Source: Clostridia bacterium (GTDB lineage Bacteria; Bacillota; Clostridia; UBA1381). Taken from it: DNA of 11,221 nucleotides. A program made the position numbers and the translations under genes. Below, piece after piece: positions 6,757 to 11,221 of the stretch. The stretch covers positions 1 through 11,221 of the forward strand of contig CAADTH010000065.1 in NCBI GenBank assembly GCA_900751885.1. Direction: 5' to 3'. Under the pieces are notes generated by a model, which searched no databases, was not told the DNA's origin, and saw nothing but the letters and a program-made list of their open reading frames with translations. Positions within the stretch are counted from its first letter, which is position 1; the number at the start of each line of letters is the position of its first letter.

Positions 6757-6839
6757 GCTGATACAGCACCCGGCAGCGCTTTCTGAAAATATGGTTTCTC
6801 TGTACTTTTTCTTATCACCCCAGAGATGTAGGATTTCTC

Positions 6840-7221
6840 ACAGGCGGCAGTGTGCTTCACTGCTCCATTGGAATTTAACCATCCCGCCTTCCTTATGGCC
6901 GGACCGCGAATTACGGAAGTATCATTGTCCCTGTCTGGCTTTAACACCGCCGCCGGTTGCAATCCGGCATTTGCTTCTGCGAAACCGCTATCGCCCCGAT
7001 GGGCTTCATGGCGTGCAGTCGAAGGCTCGACCAAACAGGAATGTACCTGAAGAATGAGTATGCAGTTTTCAAGGGACATCCGGACTTTCGTCCTTACAAA
7101 GTAAGTTTAACAAGAATCCTCCGGTTTCGCGTTGGCCTCGTAGGCGCACTTTGGTTGTCCTTGCAGGACTACATACGGTTCGTTTTGACTTTTTCAGTGT
7201 TCTATACAGCCGGATTGAGGC
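6840..7221 (-). ncRNA. Hairpin-rich noncoding region, candidate structured RNA or transfer-origin region
   Basis: About 380 bases between the defence-operon terminator and the toxin gene hold a chain of small perfect hairpins. These are CAGTG/CACTG (6848-6862), GCCGG/CCGGC (6952-6968), GCCC/GGGC (6993-7004), GTCGA/TCGAC (7018-7031), CAGG/CCTG (7036-7049), GGAC/GTCC with a 4-base loop (7082-7093), CTTAC/GTAAG (7093-7105), GCCT/AGGC (7135-7145) and GTCCT/AGGAC (7157-7169). The region is GC-richer than its flanks, and its open frames lack ribosome binding sites and protein family motifs. The density of short stems with tight loops suggests a conserved structured RNA or an oriT with multiple inverted repeats. 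I found no group II intron domain V, tmRNA or RNase P hallmark. No clear promoter was found, so strand and limits are provisional. Confidence 0.4.
7135..7169 (-). other. Candidate oriT nick region (GTGCGCC-type) beside an inverted repeat
   Basis: On the minus strand, a perfect repeat GTCCT-GCA-AGGAC (7157-7169) is followed a few bases on by AAAGTGCGCCTAC (7140-7152). The heptamer GTGCGCC preceded by A is the core of the RSF1010/pIP501-type nick-site family (AAGTGCGCCCT). A hairpin just before the nick is also the usual oriT layout. The match is short and I infer the role. The relaxase that would act here may lie outside the window. Confidence 0.4.
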
Positions 7222-7252
7222 AAAAAAATACCCCGTTGGTTTCCCAACGAGG
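7222..7252 (-). terminator. Intrinsic terminator of the ATPase/TOPRIM-like operon
   Basis: Minus-strand stem CCTCGTTGG (7252-7244) with CCAACGGGG (7239-7231), a GAAA loop and a following TATTTTTTT (7230-7222). It lies about 100 bases after the stop of the small partner gene and separates the defence operon from the noncoding region and toxin. An extra GTGAC/GTCAC repeat lies near 7308-7324. Confidence 0.88.
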
Positions 7253-7348
7253 CATCAAAGACGATTCTATTCTATTTTCTATAAACTGGTACCCGTTTAT
7301 CTCCTGGTGACCATTTGAGTCACGGCTAATGTATCAAAAAAGCAACGC

Positions 7349-7867
7349 TCATCTCAGCAAATCAGACAAGCTGTATTCTCCTTTGGGGATATTTGCTGTT
7401 CTGCGATACTCTTTTATGGCTTTCACCAAGAGCTGAGGATTACTGAAATACTGCTTCACAAAATCATACGACTTCACATCATGCATCCGAAGATTTATTT
7501 TACAAAATTCGCTTGGTTTTTTTCCAGAACGCTTAAACTGATCATATGCTCCTTCCGCATGAATAATCAGCATTTCAATTTCTGGAGCAGTAATGACATT
7601 TACCACGTCAATTTTCTGCTCATATGCTTTACTCAATCGAAATTCCTCTCTGCGAGAATCCAAAATCCGTATCACAGAAATCTGCTCATCGAATCCTTTC
7701 CGTAAGTATCGCTCCTCGAATCGTTTAGCACTTCTGCAACGGATAACACGTTCTTCCAACATTTCTTCTCTGTTGAAAATCAGAAGATCATTATCAACCA
7801 GTATGTCGATAATAGCTTCTTCAGCAGAGCCTTCACATATACACGCCTTGTATTTTGCTAATTCCAT
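7349..7867 (-). CDS. Small TOPRIM-like protein, putative effector partner of the upstream ATPase
   Basis: A 172-residue protein that I cannot assign to a named family with certainty. It opens with KYKACICEGSAEEAII (5-20), a TOPRIM-style strand-glycine-glutamate motif (Glu12). It continues with an acidic motif ISVIRILDSRREEF (63-76, Asp70) and VITAPEIEMLIIHAEG (91-106). These parallel the three landmarks of RloB (CEGKETE, VFDRDD, NPAFEYWYLLHF) but are reduced: a single aspartate stands where RloB has three. At 172 residues it is also smaller. It begins 12 bases after the ATPase stop with GGAGG seven bases before the ATG, and shares that gene's promoter and terminator. By analogy with RloAB/AbiL, OLD and PARIS I infer a nuclease-like effector controlled by the ATPase. 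Activity is unproven, and the thin acidic motif makes a non-catalytic role possible. Confidence 0.75.
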   Translation of the reverse strand: MELAKYKACICEGSAEEAIIDILVDNDLLIFNREEMLEERVIRCRSAKRFEERYLRKGFDEQISVIRILDSRREEFRLSKAYEQKIDVVNVITAPEIEMLIIHAEGAYDQFKRSGKKPSEFCKINLRMHDVKSYDFVKQYFSNPQLLVKAIKEYRRTANIPKGEYSLSDLLR

Positions 7868-7879
7868 TCTGCCGCCTCC

Positions 7880-9031
7880 TTAATTGATTGAAGCAGCCAG
7901 GCTTTTCTTCAAGCGCATATACGCTTCATATGCTGGCGTTGTTCCCTCAAGGAAGCCGCTCTGGTAAGCATCACTCTTTTTAATATCATTACGTTTCAAT
8001 ATATAGCTCAGATTTTCTGCTGTAATGCCATTACGGTTTCTAACGATACAAATTCCGTCATTTCGGTCATATTCGTCCAGCAGTTCCGGATAATGCGTAG
8101 TGAAAATAAGCGTTCCGCCATTTTTGTTCAGTCGGCTGTCCATAAAGAAGCGCACTAAGGTCGTTACAATTTCCTTGTTGAAATGATTCTCTATTTCATC
8201 TACCAGAAGATAACCACCTGAATGAAGAACTTCCTTTACCATCGAGAATGTAATAATACCCTTAATCGTACCAGAGGACAGATACTGCTCAAGGTCTGCC
8301 GCATTATTCAGGATAATCTCTTCTTCATCCTTAAACTTCAAGTGGATAAATGTTTTTCCCTCTGTCTGCTCAAAACACAATTTCTCAATAGTCGGATCGA
8401 GAAATGCAATTACCTCCAATGGAATATCTTCGGTAAATGGAAGCACATTCACATTCGTATAGGAAAGCAGGCTGAATATTTCCACTGTATCATTCGCTTT
8501 TTTATTATGCGCAATGACAAAGCTGACATCATCAGAAAGGTATGCTTCATCGCTATTGCGCTGCTCTACAGGCTTCATTCCTGTAAAATCTGTCAGATAC
8601 TTTTTCGACTTAACGGTTGCAATCGGTTTTTCCCAAAGGCTTTCAGACAGAATCGAATACACATATTCCCCTGTTTTCGACTTCTTTGCCGCAATTACAG
8701 TTTCCAAGCAGCAGACGTAGCTACGCTTATCATAAAAATATGTGCGGATTGTAACATTCTTCGCTCCGCCAAGAATGCTTTTTGCCTCCACATGATTGAT
8801 GGGCTCATTTTTCACAATATTTAAGGCCAAGCTAATGACCTTTAATACCGAGGTCTTGCCAGATGCGTTAATTCCAATGAAAGCACAGGCAGAGTGGAGA
8901 TAGTAGTTATCCGTCAAACGGTAAAGACTATCTTTGTCCTCTTCGCAAACACGTTGCTGCGTATAAAAGCAAATATCCAAGTCTTTTTTGAATAATGGGA
9001 GTCCTTGTGCGGTGATGCGGAGTATTTTCAT
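7880..9031 (-). CDS. ABC/SMC-type (OLD-like) ATPase, putative sensor of a second two-gene defence system
   Basis: A 383-residue AAA_21/AAA_15-type ATPase. Walker A is FIGINASGKTSVLK (51-64), the ABC signature LSSGT (251-255), Walker B GYLLVDEIENHF (273-284, Asp278/Glu279) and the switch histidine IFTTHYPE (His313). It ends with a family-like tail, YQSGFLEGTTPAYEAY (356-371), comparable in place to RloA's KGYLQGRFGAIPFIGG. The region 75-245 between the Walker motifs shows no named domain. Beyond the motifs it resembles RloA of this window only loosely, so this is a different lineage. The ATG has AGGAGG seven bases upstream and a near-consensus promoter. It forms an operon with the TOPRIM-like gene. 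It probably senses a phage or plasmid trigger and licenses its partner; this is inferred from the ATPase class and the pairing. Confidence 0.88.
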   Translation of the reverse strand: MKILRITAQGLPLFKKDLDICFYTQQRVCEEDKDSLYRLTDNYYLHSACAFIGINASGKTSVLKVISLALNIVKNEPINHVEAKSILGGAKNVTIRTYFYDKRSYVCCLETVIAAKKSKTGEYVYSILSESLWEKPIATVKSKKYLTDFTGMKPVEQRNSDEAYLSDDVSFVIAHNKKANDTVEIFSLLSYTNVNVLPFTEDIPLEVIAFLDPTIEKLCFEQTEGKTFIHLKFKDEEEIILNNAADLEQYLSSGTIKGIITFSMVKEVLHSGGYLLVDEIENHFNKEIVTTLVRFFMDSRLNKNGGTLIFTTHYPELLDEYDRNDGICIVRNRNGITAENLSYILKRNDIKKSDAYQSGFLEGTTPAYEAYMRLKKSLAASIN

Positions 9032-9083
9032 AGGTAGTCCTCCTCTAAAAACAGTTTTTTTGTTTTTATTTTCTTATAATCTT

Positions 9084-9112
9084 ATTATACGCCGCAAATC
9101 AGAAAATATCAA
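9084..9112 (-). promoter_or_regulatory. Near-consensus promoter of the ATPase/TOPRIM-like operon
   Basis: TTGATA (9107-9112) and TATAAT (9084-9089) on the minus strand have a 17-base spacer (5/6 and 6/6 to consensus). The transcript would begin near 9077, about 45 bases before the ATPase start. The surrounding DNA is strongly AT-rich, unlike the broken gene directly behind it. Confidence 0.85.
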
Positions 9113-9170
9113 CGGATTTTCCGTTTTTATTTTCTGTTTTGTTTTTGATGCTAAAAAGTATCCGTTCAAT

Positions 9171-9659
9171 ATGGCAAGCCCTGTGATTGCTGACCCGTTC
9201 CACCGCATGAAATACATGGAGCGTCATGGAAGCGGCCTACGCAAAATCGTCAGGGAAACCGAAAAGCCGCCTGGATATACAGCGGCATATAATCCGAAAA
9301 TTTTCTCAACGGCAACAGATTTCAGAGTCATCTTGAAAAATGTAAATTACCAACTTAGTCAGAAAAACTTAGTCAATGACCAAGTTAGTGAGCAAGATAA
9401 ATCGCCGGACATCCCACACACAGTTTTGAATCTTTGTATCCACCTTATTGCCCACGGCAGTGAGGGTGCTCAAATCACTCATGCTCACTCTATCATCGGT
9501 ACAGCCAATGATAAGTCCTATGACGCAACCCATGATACAACCCATGATAACTTAGAGGATGACACCCATCAAGGTATCTACCAAGATAGCCACCATGATT
9601 CTACGCCGTCAGCAGTTATATTGCGCCTAATGCTTTTTAGATTTTCTTCGCAATCGTAG
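9171..9659 (+). pseudogene. Truncated C-terminal fragment of an AlbA_2/HATPase_c_4 (RecG-like) ATP-binding protein
   Basis: This is the only plus-strand gene remnant. The frame from about 9171 reads SPVIADPFHRMKYMERHGSG followed by LRKI, then PGYTAAYNPKIFSTATDFRV. This matches the C-terminal HATPase_c_4-type end of divergent AAA-4/AlbA_2 proteins, which normally need some 300 or more residues upstream. Here that part is missing and replaced by the AT-rich promoter region of the defence operon on the other strand. Downstream is a low-complexity tail with repeated HDTTHD-like units (near 9520-9600, from ACCCATGATA repeats), as often seen in such proteins. It then stops at 9659 without the usual final winged helix. 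There is no start site or promoter of its own. It is a scar left when other genes were inserted or deleted here. Confidence 0.65.
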
Positions 9660-9927
9660 ACAGCTCCGAAATAATACTAAGAAGATCATTTTTGACTTCC
9701 TCTTTGCTTGGCTCGCTGCCCATCAGAAGATAATCCGTGCTGACATGGAGGATGCAGGACAGTTCAATCAGCAAGTCAATAGAGCAGCTGCGTTCACCGT
9801 TCTCCATGCGGCTGACATGCTGCTTGCTTGCCAGGCCCAGGCGAACCGCCAGTTCCTCCTGCGTAATGCCACGGGAAGTGCGAACATCGTGAAGTCTCTT
9901 ACCAAACTCTTTTGCGTCAAAATACAT
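9637..9927 (-). CDS. XRE-family helix-turn-helix transcriptional regulator
   Basis: A 96-residue protein with a full Cro/CI-type helix-turn-helix: FGKRLHDVRTSRGITQEELA (8-27), RLGLASKQHVSRMENGERSC (29-48) and IDLLIELSCILHVSTDYLL (50-68). A short C-terminal helix follows. Such proteins repress the genes of integrative elements and are often relieved by an ImmA/IrrE-type protease, which is encoded upstream here. I chose the ATG at 9927 because AAGGAG lies 7 bases ahead and residue 1 sits just before the domain. The longer frame from 10056 would run through two hairpins and is unlikely. The leader is unusually structured. Its 3' end overlaps the tail of the opposite-strand pseudogene by 23 bases. 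Confidence 0.92.
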   Translation of the reverse strand: MYFDAKEFGKRLHDVRTSRGITQEELAVRLGLASKQHVSRMENGERSCSIDLLIELSCILHVSTDYLLMGSEPSKEEVKNDLLSIISELSTIAKKI

Positions 9928-9935
9928 ACGTTTCT

Positions 9936-9974
9936 CCTTCCGCACAGCCGGTACAGAACCGGATCGACGGAAGG
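9936..9974 (-). promoter_or_regulatory. Leader hairpin that sequesters the ribosome binding site of the XRE regulator
   Basis: CCTTCCG (9968-9974 on the minus strand) can pair with CGGAAGG (9936-9942), a perfect 7-bp stem. A symmetric 5-base internal loop and a second perfect 5-bp stem CCGGT/ACCGG with a 5-base loop complete it. The outer stem takes in part of the AAGGAG (9934-9939) before the XRE start codon. Formed in the mRNA, it would lower translation of the regulator unless opened. This could be autoregulation or an operator dyad in DNA. Confidence 0.55.
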
Positions 9975-9978
9975 TCAA

Positions 9979-10061
9979 AAAAAGAGCCGCATGACGGTGA
10001 AGAAAAAATCCTGTGCCGATAAAACAGAACATGGGTATCCCATAATTCTGTCTCATGCGGC
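9979..10061 (-). terminator. Long hairpin with U-tract upstream of the XRE gene: terminator or attenuator
   Basis: On the minus strand GCCGCATGA (10053-10061) faces TCATGCGGC (9986-9994), followed by TCTTTTTTT. Inside is a second hairpin with ACAGAA/TTCTGT (10024-10029, 10046-10051) and ATGGG/CCCAT (10031-10043). The outer stem plus T-run fits an intrinsic terminator, for the ImmA operon or as an attenuator in the XRE leader. The large interior with its own stem is unusual for a plain terminator. Confidence 0.6.
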
Positions 10062-10120
10062 ATTCGGAAGACTTCGCCTGTCAGCGGCTCCACAGCACAG
10101 CTATGACTTATAAAATTGTG

Positions 10121-10148
10121 TTAATAGGGTTATTTATTGTCATCTCAA
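10121..10148 (-). promoter_or_regulatory. Possible promoter of the XRE regulator
   Basis: TTGAGA (10143-10148) and TATTAA (10121-10126) on the minus strand are 16 bases apart, both only 4/6 to consensus. The -35 box overlaps the stop of the zinc-ribbon gene. If used, the XRE mRNA would have a leader of nearly 190 bases containing both hairpins. Confidence 0.3.
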
Positions 10149-10405
10149 CCATTCAAAGACGAATAGTAGAGCTGCAATCTCCGTAATCTTCTCATCTCCA
10201 AAACATTGAAGACGGTCTCGCGTCCGCAGGCCTTACATTTGGTCTGCACATGTCCTCTGGTATCCTCAAAGACGATGATTGAATTGTGTCGGCAATAAGG
10301 GCACCTGACAATCCTGGGCTTTTGCGAAGCAATCGCATCCTTTGCCCGGATGATTTTAATCTGCATTTCCGCAGATGGTTCCGATACTCTGATATTCCTG
10401 CTCAT
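10145..10405 (-). CDS. Small zinc-ribbon protein
   Basis: An 86-residue protein with a clear zinc-binding pattern, CPYC (Cys35, Cys38) and CKAC (Cys57, Cys60), spaced 18 residues apart. A charged N-terminal helix precedes it and a basic, aromatic tail (MRRLRRLQLYYSS) follows. The fold suggests nucleic-acid or protein binding; no enzymatic motif is seen. The start at 10405 is set by an ATGA overlap with the ImmA-like gene's stop and by GGAGGT six bases upstream. The GTG two codons earlier is less likely. Its tight coupling to the peptidase gene suggests the two work together, perhaps with the XRE regulator downstream. The specific function is unknown. Confidence 0.8.
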   Translation of the reverse strand: MSRNIRVSEPSAEMQIKIIRAKDAIASQKPRIVRCPYCRHNSIIVFEDTRGHVQTKCKACGRETVFNVLEMRRLRRLQLYYSSLNG

Positions 10406-11133
10406 GGCCACACCTCCAATGGATCACGATATTCATAATCCTTTTTCCGGTTCAGATAGCCCAGTTGTTCCAAGCGGATAGCAGCTGCCGATCTCGAAAC
10501 GCCAAAGACACCACAGAAAGTATCTATCTTCACCTGGTCTTTGTTATAAAAACGCCATCCATAACATGTCAGAGGCTTTCTGCTGTTGATGAACCACATC
10601 GCCCGATCCACTTCTGACTGGGGCATCAGGATGGCAGCTCCCAGCGAATTGGCCTGCCACTCGTTCCAATCTTCCTGCGTTCTCAGAACGCGGGAACCTT
10701 TTTTCCTCACTTCCGGTCTCTTATGGCAGGCTATCTTTCGGTCATCGGCATCCAGCTGAAACAATATCTGGTGAGCGCACTCATGTGCCAGCGTAAACCT
10801 GCGTTTTCCGCAGAGTTTCCGTATATTCTCCGGTTCAATGAAGCTCTTGTCCAGAACCACATCATTGGTTTTCAGGAAGATGCTCCTCTGACTTCCATCG
10901 ACTTCAATCTGATATTCTGTATCCACATACGCGGTCAGACCATAGATGCTTCCGTCCGAGGACAACTTTTGAAATGATACCTTCAGGTTCAGATAATCGG
11001 ATGCAAACTGGTCAATGGGTGTCGGAAGTGCGAATCTTGCCGGATCATCTGCTTCGCTGCCGAAAAAGGACTTTTGAAAATCTCTTATCACTGCAACAGC
11101 GATTTCTTCTATGTTTTTCTGCGAAAGGATCAT
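10402..11133 (-). CDS. ImmA/IrrE-family metallopeptidase
   Basis: A 243-residue protein with the zinc-peptidase motif RFTLAHECAHQILF (112-125; His117, Glu118, His121) and a downstream acidic ligand in WNEWQANSLGAAILMP (156-171, Glu158), the standard ImmA/IrrE arrangement. The last 45 residues (IDTFCGVFGVSRSAAAIRLE) look like a small helix-turn-helix-like tail common in this family. ImmA of ICEBs1 cleaves the element's XRE-type repressor and so triggers excision and transfer, and an XRE regulator gene lies just downstream here. I chose the ATG at 11133: AAGGAG lies 8 bases ahead, and the ATG overlaps the preceding gene's stop as ATGA. A GTG at 11139 sits too close to the ribosome binding site. 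That it cleaves the XRE protein of this window is inferred. Confidence 0.9.
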   Translation of the reverse strand: MILSQKNIEEIAVAVIRDFQKSFFGSEADDPARFALPTPIDQFASDYLNLKVSFQKLSSDGSIYGLTAYVDTEYQIEVDGSQRSIFLKTNDVVLDKSFIEPENIRKLCGKRRFTLAHECAHQILFQLDADDRKIACHKRPEVRKKGSRVLRTQEDWNEWQANSLGAAILMPQSEVDRAMWFINSRKPLTCYGWRFYNKDQVKIDTFCGVFGVSRSAAAIRLEQLGYLNRKKDYEYRDPLEVWP

Positions 11134-11221
11134 AGGCACGGCTCCTTTGCTTCAACGAACCATTTTTCATCTTCGTTATACAGGAAACTCTCATGCCCAC
11201 CGATCATGACCGTATAGCGGA
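11130..11221 (-). CDS. C-terminal end of an unidentified protein, cut by window edge
   Basis: The last 29 codons of a gene entering from the right end RYTVMIGGHESFLYNEDEKW, then FVEAKEPCL, with a TGA overlapping the ImmA-like start as ATGA. The 4-base overlap and in-frame ribosome binding site indicate a true coupled gene. Too little is visible to name the family. It is the first known member of the peptidase/zinc-ribbon operon in this window. Confidence 0.6.
   Translation of the reverse strand, partial: RYTVMIGGHESFLYNEDEKWFVEAKEPCL

Noticed and set aside
6753..7079. 108-codon minus-strand frame in the hairpin-rich region
   Set aside because: No ribosome binding site and no protein family motif were seen, and it runs through many short hairpins. 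It is better explained as noncoding or structured DNA, though conservation of the frame in homologues would reopen the question.
7130..7200. Group II intron start (GTGCG) or domain V-like piece (ACATACGGTTCG)
   Set aside because: Only short stretches resemble these. No domain V hairpin with its AGC triad and no reverse transcriptase frame is present.
9515..9605. Repeated ACCCATGATA units, considered as a CRISPR-like or satellite repeat
   Set aside because: Units are few, degenerate and lack uniform spacers. They encode the HDTTHD-type low-complexity tail of the truncated ATPase gene.
9928..10056. N-terminal extension of the XRE gene to 10056
   Set aside because: The extension covers the terminator-like hairpin and its T-run and has no ribosome binding site. 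The ATG at 9927 has a good one and starts right at the HTH domain.

Overview
The window looks like an accessory region of a low-to-mid GC Gram-positive bacterium, most likely a gut Clostridium-type Firmicute (Lachnospiraceae/Oscillospiraceae range). The reasons are strong AGGAGG ribosome binding sites, sigma-A type promoters with 17-bp spacers, ICE-type genes of that group, and a remnant of ribosomal protein S9 ending YGLKAARRAPQFSKR, a clostridial-style S9 tail. Every gene I accept lies on the minus strand, except one broken gene on the plus strand. The window is therefore best read from right to left.

Right part (11221 to about 3310): one end of an integrative element. In transcription order it holds the tail of an unknown gene, an ImmA/IrrE-type metallopeptidase, a small zinc-ribbon protein, a structured leader with a terminator-like hairpin, and an XRE-type repressor. 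A truncated RecG-like/AlbA-type ATPase gene follows on the opposite strand. Next comes a two-gene operon of an ABC-type (SMC/OLD-like) ATPase and a small TOPRIM-like partner, with its own strong promoter and terminator. After that is about 400 bases of hairpin-rich noncoding DNA with a possible oriT nick site. The recombination module closes the region: a PemK/MazF-type toxin, an excisionase-like HTH protein, and two tandem paralogous tyrosine integrases, each with its own promoter.

Junction (3260-3307): just beyond the last integrase lies a 16-codon 3' end of rpsI, followed by a strong intrinsic terminator. This is what a displaced target-gene end should look like at an att site, so the element to the right probably integrated into the 3' end of rpsI.

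Left part (1 to about 3200): outside that junction are about 620 bases of AT-rich DNA with no gene, then an overlapping rloA-rloB pair (ABC ATPase plus RloB nuclease, AbiL-like) under a near-consensus promoter. Last is the N-terminal part of a MOBP-type relaxase running off the window edge; it has no complete reading frame in the window. This is probably a second, adjacent mobile element, so the window would record accretion of two elements.

Functionally, the window combines mobilisation (relaxase, possible oriT, integrases, excisionase), element control (XRE plus ImmA/IrrE, PemK) and two separate ATPase-plus-TOPRIM-like gene pairs of the type that act in abortive phage defence. The second pair (7349-9031) is the most interesting candidate for a poorly described system.
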